A DNA stretch of 64,000 nucleotides, from positions 4,836,001-4,900,000 of the forward strand of contig NZ_CP053928.1 of the NCBI RefSeq assembly GCF_014108865.1, written 5' to 3'. Of the stretch, positions 8,063 through 16,821 are shown one piece after another; position 1 is the stretch's first letter; every line of letters starts with the position of its first letter. The position numbers and the translations under genes are program-made. The notes under the pieces are model-generated. The model was not told the origin of the DNA and searched no databases. It saw nothing but the letters and a program-made list of their open reading frames with translations. The DNA is from Nocardioides sp. WS12 (GTDB taxonomy: Bacteria; Actinomycetota; Actinomycetes; Propionibacteriales; Nocardioidaceae).

Positions 8063-8911
8063 ATGAGCCGACCGCGCGTCGAGGGCAAGGTCGCACTGGT
8101 CACCGGTGCCGGGAGGGGCCAGGGGCGCAGTCATGCCGTTCGGCTGGCCGAAGAGGGCGCCGACATCATTGCGATCGACATCTGCCGACAGATCGACAGC
8201 TCACCCATTGCACTGTCGACGGCCGAGGACCTGGCTTCGACCGCGCAGATGGTCGAAGCGCTCGGTCGCCGGGCGCACGCCGCCCAGACCGATGTCAGGG
8301 ATCTCGATGCACTGACCGACGTGATCAACCAAGGGGTCGCGAAGCTCGGACGGCTGGACATCGTGGTGGCCAATGCCGGAATCTTCAGCGTCGGGCGGCT
8401 CGAAGACCTCGACGAGACCGCCTGGCGGGACATGCTCGACGTCAACCTGACCGGGGTCTGGCAGAGCGTCCGGGCGGCCGTTCCGCACCTGCGCAGAGAG
8501 GGCGGCGGCTCGATCGTTCTGATCAGCTCGACCGCAGGCATACGCGGCTCCCGCAACATCGGCCACTACTCAGCAGCCAAGCACGGCGTGATCGGTCAGA
8601 TGAAGACGTGGGCACTCGAACTCGCCAGCGACTCCATCCGCGTGAATGCCGTGGTCCCCACCACCGTTGACACCCCGATGGTGCAGAACCCCTATGTCTA
8701 CGGGCTGTTCGCCCCGGATCTGGACGAAGCGGACCGCACGCGGGAAATCATTGGTGAACGATTCCAGCGTACGAGCGCCCTCCCTGTTCCCTGGGTCGAA
8801 CCGCTGGACATTTCGAATGCGGTGCTCTGGCTGGCGTCCGAAGAGTCCCGTTTCGTCTCCGGAACCGTGTTGCCCGTCGATCTGGGCAATCTCCTGCTTC
8901 CCAGCACCTAG
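8063..8911 (+). CDS. mycofactocin-type short-chain dehydrogenase/reductase
   Basis: A 282-residue SDR. The cofactor segment GAGRGQGRSHAVRLAEEGAD with the following IIAIDIC is the signature of the mycofactocin-coupled SDR family. These keep NAD(H) bound and hand electrons to the peptide-derived cofactor mycofactocin. Active-site Ser is in LISSTAG, with Tyr and Lys in HYSAAKHGV. Likely role: oxidation of a secondary alcohol in the substrate. It is close in sequence to the SDR at 11125-11961, including the late P-W-X-E-X-X-D-I/L-S-N-A pattern, so the two probably act on related positions or stereoisomers. The ATG follows CATCCG without a strong ribosome-binding site. The solute-binding lipoprotein gene lies 114 bp downstream on the same strand. 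Confidence 0.92.
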   Translation: MSRPRVEGKVALVTGAGRGQGRSHAVRLAEEGADIIAIDICRQIDSSPIALSTAEDLASTAQMVEALGRRAHAAQTDVRDLDALTDVINQGVAKLGRLDIVVANAGIFSVGRLEDLDETAWRDMLDVNLTGVWQSVRAAVPHLRREGGGSIVLISSTAGIRGSRNIGHYSAAKHGVIGQMKTWALELASDSIRVNAVVPTTVDTPMVQNPYVYGLFAPDLDEADRTREIIGERFQRTSALPVPWVEPLDISNAVLWLASEESRFVSGTVLPVDLGNLLLPST

Positions 8912-9025
8912 CCGGGTCGGCGCCGGACGGAATCGCTCTGAGTCCATTCCGGCGCACTCCGTTGTTCGGCGCTTTTGCGCGCTCGGCGGAGCTTCTTTTC
9001 GTCCTTCATTTCCTGAGGAGAGCTT

Positions 9026-10366
9026 GTGAGAAATAGATACTTCCGCCTGGCCGTTTTCGCGTGCGCCGCGGCCCTGATCCTGTCCGGATGTGGCGGCAGC
9101 AATGCGTCGGATCGGGACGTGCTTCCCGCCGCCGCAGTCAAGGTGACCGATCCCGACACCGCGGACACCCAACCGCTCCCGGCCGCGTCCGCGGCCACCG
9201 GCTCACCGATCAAGATCGGGTTTCCCTACACGGATTGGCAAGCACTCAAGGAGGCTGGATTCCCGGTCGACTTCCGTGACGACGACGCCGAGCAGATCGA
9301 CGCCCTCGTGGCGTGGGCGAACGCCCACGGGGGGCTCGGTGGCCACGTGATCGAGCCCGTCAAGGTGAAGGTGACCACGGTCGATCCCAACTCCCCCCAG
9401 GCAGCGTGCCTGAAGCTCACCCAGGAGCAGAAGGTGTTCGCGGTCGTCGACGTGAGCGTCTACCGATCACGACCCACCTGTGTGACCAAGCAGAACGACA
9501 CCCTCATGCTGAGCGCCTATCCCGGGGCTGGAGTCGACTATCTGGACCAGTTCCCGAACATGATGGCCGGCATTGCCGATCTCGAACAGCAGGCCGGTGA
9601 CATGATCGGCGGAGGCGCCGAAATGGGCTTCTTCGAGATCCCCGGCAAGCTCGGGATCCTGCGCAACGGCTGCGACCCCGACGAGGTCTGGGACGGCGCG
9701 AACGGCGTCTATGCACTCTTGGACGAGATGGGCATCTCCGACGGCGACTACGTGGAGTACAGGGACGCCTGCGACCGCGGTGTCACCTCGGGCGCAACTG
9801 CTGCGCAGGCGCTCCTCGGCTTCAAGGCCGCCAACGTCACCAAGATCATCGCCGGCACCGGCGGATTGCTCGAGAAGACGGTTTCGGCCCAGGGCCAGAA
9901 GCAAGGGTTCGAACCGGCCTGGCTGATCGGCGACTTCTCGGCGACGATCCAGAACTCGAACCTGCTGAACAACGACAACATCGACGGCGCGTACGGCGTC
10001 AGCGGAACTGTTCTGGACTACGCCGACAGCCCCGGGGCAGACCTGTGCAGCGAGATCTTCGCAGCGAAGGGCCTGCCTGCCCTGAAGAGCATCGACGTCG
10101 ACGTGAACGCCGGATTCCGGTGCGATGCCGTCGTCCAGCTCGTGCAGATCGGAGCCCTGATGGGGGCCGATGCCACCCCCGCGACGTATGCCGCAGCAGC
10201 CCAGAAGGCTGGAAACCTCTTCACGGCGCAGACGTTCGGCGTCACCTACGGTGAGGGCGATCTGCTCGGCGCCGAGAAGGTTGCCCTCTTCCGCTACGAC
10301 AGCGGACGGCAGGAATGGGCCATGCAGGGCGAACCCATCACGGCACCGCACATCCCGCAGGACTGA
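9026..10366 (+). CDS. periplasmic-binding-protein-like lipoprotein (ABC solute-binding type)
   Basis: A 446-residue exported protein. The GTG start has GAGGAG 5 nt upstream. Residues 1-22 form a signal peptide ending in the lipobox LSGC, so the mature protein should be lipid-anchored outside the membrane. The remainder resembles type 1 periplasmic binding proteins of the branched-chain amino acid/urea family: PIKIGFPYTDW, then repeated Rossmann-like halves with cysteine pairs typical of actinobacterial members. These proteins normally deliver a ligand to an ABC transporter, but no permease or ATPase gene is adjacent. It may capture the hydrophobic substrate or sense it. Its transcript is followed by two strong tandem hairpins. 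Confidence 0.83.
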   Translation: MRNRYFRLAVFACAAALILSGCGGSNASDRDVLPAAAVKVTDPDTADTQPLPAASAATGSPIKIGFPYTDWQALKEAGFPVDFRDDDAEQIDALVAWANAHGGLGGHVIEPVKVKVTTVDPNSPQAACLKLTQEQKVFAVVDVSVYRSRPTCVTKQNDTLMLSAYPGAGVDYLDQFPNMMAGIADLEQQAGDMIGGGAEMGFFEIPGKLGILRNGCDPDEVWDGANGVYALLDEMGISDGDYVEYRDACDRGVTSGATAAQALLGFKAANVTKIIAGTGGLLEKTVSAQGQKQGFEPAWLIGDFSATIQNSNLLNNDNIDGAYGVSGTVLDYADSPGADLCSEIFAAKGLPALKSIDVDVNAGFRCDAVVQLVQIGALMGADATPATYAAAAQKAGNLFTAQTFGVTYGEGDLLGAEKVALFRYDSGRQEWAMQGEPITAPHIPQD

Positions 10367-10394
10367 ACCACCGGTCACACTGTCGAAAACCCCA

Positions 10395-10459
10395 GTTGGC
10401 GCGGGCCGTGAGGCCCGCGCCAACAGAGGATCGCCCGCCGTGGGAGACGGCGGGCGATC
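10395..10459. terminator. two tandem hairpins between convergent genes
   Basis: First stem: GTTGGCGCGGGCC (10395-10407) with its exact complement at 10412-10424, loop GTGA. Second stem: GATCGCCCGCCG (10429-10440) with its exact complement at 10448-10459, loop of 7. They sit between the lipoprotein gene (+) and the flavin reductase gene (-) and are symmetrical, so they probably end transcription both ways. No T-tract follows, as is common in high-GC actinobacteria. Confidence 0.8.
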
Positions 10460-10497
10460 AGACCCGAGTGATCAGCCCGGGTGGCAGACAGGGGCGA

Positions 10498-10992
10498 TCA
10501 CCCCAGAGTGTGGAACGCACGCTTGAAGTAGATCGTCGGGTCGTCAGCACCCAGATGAGTGTCGACAACTCGACCGACCAGGATCGTGTGATCCCCGGCG
10601 ACGATCTTGTCGTGAGCGACGCAGTCCAGGCGGAAGGAAGCGTCCGCGAGGATCGGGACACCATCGGCGTTGACCTCGAAGCCAGCGTCGGCGAACTTGT
10701 TCTCGCCACGGGTGGCGAACCGGAGCGCGAGTTCGGAGTGCGCGCGGTGCAGGACGTGGATCGTCCACCGCTCGGCGCCCGCGAATGCCGGGTGGCATTG
10801 GGCCGTGTCGGCGAGACAGACGAGCACCAGGGCGGGGTCCATCGACACCGAACAGAACGAGGTGGCGGTGAAGCCCCAGAACTCGCCGGTGGCATCGGTG
10901 GTCGTCACGATGGTGACGCCGCTGGGGAACGAGGACATGGCATCGCGGAAACGCTCAGGTGCGTTCACGTCCCCGGGGGCGGTCACAGTCAT
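10498..10992 (-). CDS. flavin reductase-like domain protein
   Basis: A 164-residue protein with the FMN-binding split-barrel fold of flavin reductases such as HsaB. Recognisable blocks are FRDAMSSFPSGVTIVTT at the start, GFTATSFCSVSMDPALVLVC in the middle and DHTILVGRVVD near the end. Family role: NAD(P)H-dependent reduction of free FMN or FAD for a partner monooxygenase. No flavin-dependent oxygenase partner is present in this window, so it may serve one encoded outside, or a broader flavin need in the pathway. The ATG at 10992 is preceded by GAAGGAG. It is downstream of a separate AT-rich spacer and may have its own promoter rather than reading through from other genes. Confidence 0.88.
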   Translation of the reverse strand: MTVTAPGDVNAPERFRDAMSSFPSGVTIVTTTDATGEFWGFTATSFCSVSMDPALVLVCLADTAQCHPAFAGAERWTIHVLHRAHSELALRFATRGENKFADAGFEVNADGVPILADASFRLDCVAHDKIVAGDHTILVGRVVDTHLGADDPTIYFKRAFHTLG

Positions 10993-11124
10993 TTTACTCC
11001 TTCAGGAAGGCCCACGGTGATTTCTTCACCCAGGTCGTGCTTTACGAAAATCGTGACAGGGCCGAGCAGTTGGAACAGTCGTAGTAATACGAATATCGGT
11101 ACCGAATCAAGCACCGATTCCCGC

Positions 11125-11961
11125 CTATTTCAGAAGACAGCCGGCGTCGATCGGCAAGCTGACACCCGTGACATACCGGCCTTCGTCCGAGACGAGGAAG
11201 AGCAACGCATTGGAGAGATCGGACGTCTCCAACCAGGGAATCGGGAGGGCGTGCGACAACGCGAACCGCTCTGCCAGCGCCTCCCGGGTCCGGTCCTCCG
11301 GCGCCAGGTCGGGCGCCCAGAGTTCGTACATGGCCGCGTTCTGCAAAATGGGGGTGTCCACCATCGCCGGGTGCACCGTGTTGACCCGGATGTGGTCCGC
11401 GGCAAGCTCGAGCGCCAGGCTGCGCATCAGGCCGACGACCCCGTGTTTGCCCGCGACGTAGGCGCCGGCATTCTGGGCTCCCCGAAGGCCGGCGACCGAG
11501 CTGGTGATCACCATCGCACCACCCCCGGCAGCACGCAGGTGCGGAACGGTGGCCTTGGCCGTCAGCCAGGCACCGGTGAGATTGACGTCAATACTTTCGT
11601 GCCACGCCTTCTCGTCCAGATCCTCCAGGCGAGCCGAGCTGAACACACCGTGATTGACGGCCACGATGTCGAGCCGGCCGAGCACCGCCACAGCATCGTC
11701 GACGCCAGCCTTCAGTGCGGCAAAGTCACGCACGTCGATCTCCAGCGGCACGATGCGACGTCCGAGTTCCTCAACCAGCTTCACGGTCTCGGCCATGTCG
11801 TCGGGAGTCGCCAGGTCGTACTGGAGGGTGTCCATCGGACGACAGATGTCGATCGCGATGATGTCCGCGCCCTCTTCGGCCAGTCGTACTGCATGGCTAC
11901 GCCCTTGTCCGCGCGCAGCTCCCGTGATCAGTGCGACCTTGCCCTGAACTCTTCCAGCCAT
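11125..11961 (-). CDS. mycofactocin-type short-chain dehydrogenase/reductase
   Basis: A 278-residue SDR close to the one at 8063. It has the same signature, GAARGQGRSHAVRLAEEGAD followed by IIAIDIC. The catalytic set is Ser in ITSSVAG and Tyr/Lys in AYVAGKHGV. Family knowledge says such enzymes are nicotinoproteins that need mycofactocin for turnover, so the organism should also carry the mftA-F genes, which are not in this window. It probably oxidises a hydroxyl on the catabolic substrate. It diverges from the cytochrome P450 across an AT-rich spacer containing two ATTGCAAT palindromes, suggesting that hydroxylation and alcohol oxidation are co-regulated. Confidence 0.92.
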   Translation of the reverse strand: MAGRVQGKVALITGAARGQGRSHAVRLAEEGADIIAIDICRPMDTLQYDLATPDDMAETVKLVEELGRRIVPLEIDVRDFAALKAGVDDAVAVLGRLDIVAVNHGVFSSARLEDLDEKAWHESIDVNLTGAWLTAKATVPHLRAAGGGAMVITSSVAGLRGAQNAGAYVAGKHGVVGLMRSLALELAADHIRVNTVHPAMVDTPILQNAAMYELWAPDLAPEDRTREALAERFALSHALPIPWLETSDLSNALLFLVSDEGRYVTGVSLPIDAGCLLK

Positions 11962-12013
11962 GGGGAGACCTTCCAGTGAAACGAATGTCGAATAAATGTC
12001 GTCGATGGACGAT

Positions 12014-12035
12014 ATTGCAATGATTGGATTGCAAT
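12014..12035. promoter_or_regulatory. paired ATTGCAAT palindromes in the SDR/P450 spacer
   Basis: Two identical 8-base palindromes ATTGCAAT lie at 12014-12021 and 12028-12035, 14 bases apart start to start. A TGCAATT follows at 12068-12074. They sit in the AT-rich spacer (11962-12149) between the divergent SDR and P450 genes. A role as operator for the island's regulator is an inference from repetition only. Confidence 0.4.
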
Positions 12036-12149
12036 TGAAGTATTGTCAAGGAAATAGGAATTGTTTCTGCAATTCCATTTATGGCATAAGGTGAATCTCG
12101 TACAGGTCGACTCGCCCGCGGGCGATTCAAGGTGAGACGTGGAGATTCA

Positions 12150-13391
12150 ATGACCAGCATTACGGACATCAACTTCTTCGATCCCGAAGCGTTTGCGGAC
12201 GGCCGCGCCGAAGAATGGCTGACCTACCTGCGCGAGCACGCGCCGGTGTGGCGGCACCCCGACCCGACCGGTGGCCCCGGGGTCTGGATGATCACCAAGC
12301 ACGAAGACGTCCGGATGATCAGCCGCACGCCCGAGATCTTCAGTGCCGACCGGGACAACGGCGGCATCAACGGCATGTCCCTGGCCGAGATGGAGCAACT
12401 GCGCAAGGCCGCTGTCGGCACCGGCAAGATGTTCATCCACATGGACCCGCCGGAGCATGGTCCCTATCGAAAGAATCTGTCTCCCGGCTTCTCACACCGG
12501 GTCATCGACCGCTTCACGGACGACATCCAGACCATCACGGACCACGTGCTGGACCGGGCCATGGAGAAGGGCCGCTTCGACTTCATCAGCGAGGTCGCGT
12601 GCGAGATCCCGCTGAATCTGGTGGCCGACGTCCTGGGCGTTCCCGAGGAGGACCGGCACTGGCTCTTCGAGCACGTCGAGAACAACAAGACCCCACCCTC
12701 GCCGGACCTGTACCGGGACGAGACCTTCATGAAGACGTCCCAGGACTCGATCAAGGCCATCCGCAACTACGGTGAGGACCTGCTCAGGAAGCGAGCTCTC
12801 GAACCGACGGACGATCTGGTCACCAGGCTCGCGTTGGGGCAGGTCAACGGCGAGCCGGTGCCACTGGCCAACAATGTGTCCAACTTCCACATGCTCTGGG
12901 GAGCCGGAGCGGAGACGACCCGGACAGCCCTCGCCTGGGGCATGTACGCCCTCATGAAGCACCCGGAGCAGTACCAACTCCTGCGGGATGACCCGTCGTT
13001 GCTGGACGGTCCGGCCGTGGACGAGATCCTTCGCTGGGCCTCCCCGGTCCACCGCTTCCGCCGCAACGTCATGGAGGACATCGAGGTTCGCGGCCAGCAG
13101 TTGTCCAAGGGCGACGGCGTCATGGTGTGGTACTCGTCGGCGAACCGCGACGAAGAAGTCTTCGAGGACCCGTTCACCTTCGACGTGACCCGGGAACCCA
13201 ACCCGCACCTGGCCTTCGGCGGCGGCGGCCCCCACTTCTGCATGGGCAACCACCTGGCCAAACTCGAGCTCAAGCTCGTCTTCAGCGAGATCATCCGCCG
13301 GGTCCCCGAACCGAAGCTGATCACCGCGCCCGAGCGCTTCAGGAACACCTTCTTCCGCGGAATCAGCTCGCTCGAGGTCGACTTCACCTGA
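12150..13391 (+). CDS. cytochrome P450 (bacterial class I, CYP125/142-like grouping)
   Basis: A 413-residue soluble P450. The ATG at 12150 is preferred over an in-frame GTG 18 nt upstream because GGAG lies 5 nt before it. Landmarks are the oxygen-binding helix GAGAETTRT (residues 251-259), EILR (292-295, the ExxR motif) and the heme loop FGGGGPHFCMGNH with ligand Cys364. The FIHMDPPEHGPYRK block is also typical. Such enzymes insert oxygen into lipids, and related mycobacterial P450s start sterol side-chain oxidation. Redox partners are plausibly the 3Fe-4S ferredoxin at 17300 and the FprB-type reductase at 5801. The substrate is not determinable from sequence; assignment to a CYP family needs an alignment. 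Confidence 0.94.
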   Translation: MTSITDINFFDPEAFADGRAEEWLTYLREHAPVWRHPDPTGGPGVWMITKHEDVRMISRTPEIFSADRDNGGINGMSLAEMEQLRKAAVGTGKMFIHMDPPEHGPYRKNLSPGFSHRVIDRFTDDIQTITDHVLDRAMEKGRFDFISEVACEIPLNLVADVLGVPEEDRHWLFEHVENNKTPPSPDLYRDETFMKTSQDSIKAIRNYGEDLLRKRALEPTDDLVTRLALGQVNGEPVPLANNVSNFHMLWGAGAETTRTALAWGMYALMKHPEQYQLLRDDPSLLDGPAVDEILRWASPVHRFRRNVMEDIEVRGQQLSKGDGVMVWYSSANRDEEVFEDPFTFDVTREPNPHLAFGGGGPHFCMGNHLAKLELKLVFSEIIRRVPEPKLITAPERFRNTFFRGISSLEVDFT

Positions 13392-13407
13392 CGCGGCGCC
13401 GGCGACG

Positions 13408-14478
13408 TCAGTTCGGAAGGATCACCGACCGGAGGACGTCGCCGGCCTCAAGGGAAGCGAACGCCTCGCCGACCTGATCGAGTCCGATGCACCGGGACAC
13501 GGCCGCACCAATGTCCAGGCGCCCGGACTCGGCGAGCTCGACAAGGACCGGCATGTCGCGCATGACCTGCGCCGAGCCGTAGAAGCTGCCGATCAGGCGC
13601 TTCTCCCGATGGAACATCATCCCCGAGGGCAACGTGACGGTCGCGTCCGGCGCCCCCATCCCGACGACGACAGCCATGCCACGGGGACGTGCGGTCTCGT
13701 ACGCCTGGACGATCGTCGAGGCCAGCCCGACCACTTCGAAGGCGTAGTCCGTGCCTCTGCCTTCGGTCAGGGCACGGATCTGTTCGACGGGATCACCCGC
13801 AGCGGGATCGATCAGGTCGGTGGCACCCACTGCCGCCGCCGCGGCACGCTTGGCACCGTTCGGGTCGACGACGAAGATGCGCCCAGCACCGGCGATGCGC
13901 GCTCCCTGGACAGCGAAGATCCCCACTCCACCGCAGCCGTACACAGTGACCGTCGATCCTGGTTGGACCTTGGCGCTCCACAGCGCTGCACCGACGCCGG
14001 TCGTGACGCCGCAGCCGATCAGCGCGAGTTGCTCAGCCGGAAGGTCCGTCCGGACCGGCACCAGCGAGATCTCCGGCACCACCATCTCCTGTGCCCAGGT
14101 GCCGAGGCCGGACATGGCGACGATATCGGCGCCGTCCACCCTGGCTCGAGGAATGGCCGCCACGCGGGAGGTCTCTTCGCACTGGGTGGACTCACCGCGG
14201 GCGCAGTAGAAGCAGTTCCCGCAGACCGGCGCGAACGACGCTATGACCCGGTCGCCCACACGCAGCCGGTTCACCTGACGCCCGACCTCCACCACTGTCC
14301 CGGCACCCTCATGGCCCATGATCGACGGCGGCCCGGGCCGGCGGGTCCGCAAGAGGTCGGTGTGGCACACGCCGCTGGCGTCCACCCGAACTCGCGCCTC
14401 ACGTGGGCCCACCGGCAACGACTCCACGTCGCGCACCACGACCGGCGCCCCGGACTCCGTCTTCAATGCAGCCTTCAT
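13408..14478 (-). CDS. zinc-dependent alcohol dehydrogenase (MDR superfamily)
   Basis: A 356-residue medium-chain dehydrogenase. Catalytic zinc ligands are in GVCHTD and GHEGAG. The structural zinc loop has four cysteines in CGNCFYCARGESTQC. The cofactor site is VTVYGCGGVGIFAVQGA. Family role: oxidation of a primary or secondary alcohol with NAD+ (or, for some mycobacterial relatives, an embedded cofactor regenerated through mycofactocin). It is the downstream gene of an operon with the phosphotransferase-like gene, only 19 bp away. Together with the aldehyde dehydrogenase at 1171 it would convert an alcohol made by the P450 into an acid ready for CoA activation. No acyl-CoA ligase is in the window. 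Confidence 0.92.
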   Translation of the reverse strand: MKAALKTESGAPVVVRDVESLPVGPREARVRVDASGVCHTDLLRTRRPGPPSIMGHEGAGTVVEVGRQVNRLRVGDRVIASFAPVCGNCFYCARGESTQCEETSRVAAIPRARVDGADIVAMSGLGTWAQEMVVPEISLVPVRTDLPAEQLALIGCGVTTGVGAALWSAKVQPGSTVTVYGCGGVGIFAVQGARIAGAGRIFVVDPNGAKRAAAAAVGATDLIDPAAGDPVEQIRALTEGRGTDYAFEVVGLASTIVQAYETARPRGMAVVVGMGAPDATVTLPSGMMFHREKRLIGSFYGSAQVMRDMPVLVELAESGRLDIGAAVSRCIGLDQVGEAFASLEAGDVLRSVILPN

Positions 14479-14497
14479 GCCAACTCCTGCTTGCTCG

Positions 14498-15526
14498 TCA
14501 TCGGGCGTGCTTCGCGAAGACCTCGCCCAAGCGACGGTCGGCGGCGAACGGGTCGCCCCGATCCGGCTGCTCGTCGCGAAGTTGATAGAGCTTGATCAGC
14601 AGGACGGCGATCCGGTACGCCGCGAACACCAGGTAGTAGTCGAAGTTCTCCAGGGGACGACCAAGCAGCTCTGCATATCCTTCAACCGTTTCTTCGATGC
14701 CCGGACACTCAATGCCCAGCCGGTCAGCCATCACCGTCTCGGTCCGCAGCCACCAGGCCAGGTCCGCCTCGGGAGGGCCCAGACAGACCTGCTCGAGGTC
14801 AAGGATCGCGCTGACGGCCAGGTCATCAGTGAACAACTGGTTGGCACGGCGAGCGTCACCCCAGACGATCCCGTTCGGGACCGACGACGGCTTGTTGGCC
14901 ACCAGCCAGTCGTAGGCCTTCTCGATCGCCGGATAGGTGACGCCATCGGCGTTGGCCCAGCGGTAGTAGTCCCGGTAGTAGTGCAGCTGCTGGGCGATCC
15001 CATCCTCGCCGCGGCCCTTCTGGTCGAGGAATTCCAGGCCCAGGGTCTGCCAGTCCGCTCGGTGCAGTTTCGCCATCGCTCCAAGTCCGTTCCACCACAT
15101 CTGCTTGCGGCCATCCGGGCCGAGGTCGAGCATCCAGTCCAGATCCACCAGACCCGTGCGCCCGTCCGACTTCGCCATCACGAAGAACCGGTCACCCAGG
15201 ATGGAACGATCCGACTCGAAGCCGATGGCTTGCGGCATCGGCACATCGGTGTTGCGATGCAGGGCGTCGATGACCCGGTACTGCTCCTCGAAATTCGTGT
15301 CCAGGAACAGCTGGTACTGCGCCGTCGGCTCGATCCGCACCACCATGTCCTGGCGGCGCGCTGTCCCGTCACCCCAATGAGCCGTGAAGGTGAGCAGCTC
15401 ACCGGACTGGCCGGCCTTGAATCCAGCCAGCTCGGACACGACCACCTCACCGTCGCCCAGCACTCCTCGCAGCCACCCGCTGAGCGCGACGCGGGTGGTG
15501 TCGGTATCCCGCTGAATCGGAATCAT
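14498..15526 (-). CDS. phosphotransferase (APH-fold) family protein
   Basis: A 342-residue aminoglycoside-phosphotransferase-like kinase. The start at 15526 (MIPIQRDTDTTRVAL) has AAAGGA 5 nt upstream; the frame continues upstream into AT-rich spacer, which is unlikely to be coding. The catalytic-loop equivalent is GIVWGDARRANQL, where the usual HGD is WGD, and the metal-binding Asp is in SAILDLEQV. The missing histidine may indicate altered or lost activity. Relatives near acyl-CoA genes phosphorylate hydroxyacyl-CoA intermediates (the ACAD10/11 system), or act on unknown small molecules. It is the first gene of an operon with the zinc alcohol dehydrogenase and diverges from the aldolase/DUF35/ferredoxin operon. 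Confidence 0.82.
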   Translation of the reverse strand: MIPIQRDTDTTRVALSGWLRGVLGDGEVVVSELAGFKAGQSGELLTFTAHWGDGTARRQDMVVRIEPTAQYQLFLDTNFEEQYRVIDALHRNTDVPMPQAIGFESDRSILGDRFFVMAKSDGRTGLVDLDWMLDLGPDGRKQMWWNGLGAMAKLHRADWQTLGLEFLDQKGRGEDGIAQQLHYYRDYYRWANADGVTYPAIEKAYDWLVANKPSSVPNGIVWGDARRANQLFTDDLAVSAILDLEQVCLGPPEADLAWWLRTETVMADRLGIECPGIEETVEGYAELLGRPLENFDYYLVFAAYRIAVLLIKLYQLRDEQPDRGDPFAADRRLGEVFAKHAR

Positions 15527-15594
15527 CGAAATCCTTTCAGAGGCTTTGAATGCCCTCATGGCGCTCATTGCTCATCAATCATGAATTGATCAAA

Positions 15595-15618
15595 GGAATG
15601 CTATTCTAAATGCATTCC
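15595..15618. promoter_or_regulatory. inverted repeat GGAATGC-N10-GCATTCC, candidate operator
   Basis: A perfect 7+7 inverted repeat, GGAATGC at 15595-15601 and GCATTCC at 15612-15618, lies in the 140-base AT-rich spacer between the phosphotransferase/ADH operon and the aldolase operon. Its position between divergent starts suits an operator. No regulator can be assigned; the TetR protein encoded at 20502 is one candidate. Confidence 0.45.
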
Positions 15619-15666
15619 AATACAAATGGCGGCAGAACAGTTTTGGCAGGGAGAAGCTGCAATCAA

Positions 15667-16821
15667 ATGACATTTCGTGATCGCTATGCCATCGCCGGAC
15701 TCGGGTTGACCGACCTTGGCCGATTGCCCGGCCGCGACGCACAGTCCATCAAGGCGGAGGCCATCAGCAAGGCCATCCGCGACGCTGGTCTGCGCCCCGG
15801 GGACATCGACGGGATGATCAGCCAGTCCGACATCGGTGTGCTCGACAGCGGCGGCGACCTGCCACGTCGGCTCGGGCTGTCGCCGAAGTTCTTCTGGACG
15901 CTCAAGGCCGGTGGCACCACCGGCATGTCGAGCATCCTTGCTGCGTGCGGCGCCATCCAGGCCGGGCTCGCCAGCCACGTGGTGTGCTTCTGCGGCGGCG
16001 ACAGCCTCTCCTCCGCCGAGCTCGTCGGAGCGTCGAGCGCCAGTGCGAGTACGCCGGGTGCCTACGGCTTCTTCGGACCACTCGCCGACCATGCGCTGAT
16101 GGCTCGCCGACACATGGCCGAATTCGGCCTGACCAAGGAGCAACTCGGTGCCGTTCCTGTGACGCTGCGCGCGAATGCGAATCTCCGGCCCGAGGCACAG
16201 TTGCACGGACGGCCGCTGAGCCTGGAGGACTACCTCGCCGAGGCTCCGGTCGTCGAACCGTTCAGCCGATCCGACAGCTGCCTGATGTCCGACGGCGGGG
16301 CGGCGATCGTGGTGACCACCGCCGATCGTGCGCGTGATCTTCCTGGGCCTACCGTTCTGGTCTCCGGCGTCGGGCTGGGCCACCAGGTGGCCAACTACTA
16401 CACGAACACCAATTACCGCTCCTACGCGACCGCGACCGCCAAGGACGACGCGCTCCGCGGGGCCGGGGTCGATCTGCTCGACGTCGACTTCCTCCAGCTG
16501 TATGAACCGTTCTCGATCGGCGTCGTCATCCAACTCGAGGAGCTCGGCTTCTGTGGGCCCGGCGAAGGTGGCGCCTTCGTGGCTGACGGACACATCGCGT
16601 TGGACGGGTCGTTGCCGGTGAACACCGGCGGCGGACAGGCCGCTTGGGCGTACCTGCAGGGCTACACGCCACTGGCCGAGGCGGTCCTTCAGCTGACCGG
16701 ACGGGCCGGGGCGACTCAGCTGGCGAACGCCGACATGGGCCTGGTCACCGGTCACGGCACCACCAACGAGAGCTCCGCGATGTACTCCGACGGCTGCATG
16801 ATCCTCAGGAGGGATCAGTGA
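15667..16821 (+). CDS. thiolase-fold protein lacking the nucleophilic cysteine, probable Ltp2-type retro-aldolase subunit
   Basis: A 384-residue SCP-x/thiolase-like protein. The ATG at 15667 begins MTFRDRYAIAGLGLTDLG, the family's usual N-terminus. Aligning the block that normally reads C-S-S-G puts Gly83 (GTTG) at the nucleophilic cysteine, so it should not be a classical thiolase. Tyrosines in NYYTNTNYRSY and LQLYEPFS lie where the sterol side-chain aldolase Ltp2 uses tyrosines. It overlaps the DUF35 gene by four bases, and Ltp2-type enzymes work as a complex with a DUF35 protein. Inferred reaction: retro-aldol cleavage of a beta-hydroxyacyl-CoA, releasing a ketone or aldehyde plus propionyl- or acetyl-CoA. 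An AGGGAG box lies rather far (about 12 nt) upstream. Confidence 0.85.
   Translation: MTFRDRYAIAGLGLTDLGRLPGRDAQSIKAEAISKAIRDAGLRPGDIDGMISQSDIGVLDSGGDLPRRLGLSPKFFWTLKAGGTTGMSSILAACGAIQAGLASHVVCFCGGDSLSSAELVGASSASASTPGAYGFFGPLADHALMARRHMAEFGLTKEQLGAVPVTLRANANLRPEAQLHGRPLSLEDYLAEAPVVEPFSRSDSCLMSDGGAAIVVTTADRARDLPGPTVLVSGVGLGHQVANYYTNTNYRSYATATAKDDALRGAGVDLLDVDFLQLYEPFSIGVVIQLEELGFCGPGEGGAFVADGHIALDGSLPVNTGGGQAAWAYLQGYTPLAEAVLQLTGRAGATQLANADMGLVTGHGTTNESSAMYSDGCMILRRDQ

Noticed and set aside
10315..11979. 554-codon plus-strand frame over the flavin reductase and SDR
   Set aside because: It crosses two genuine minus-strand genes and a terminator region; no support of its own.
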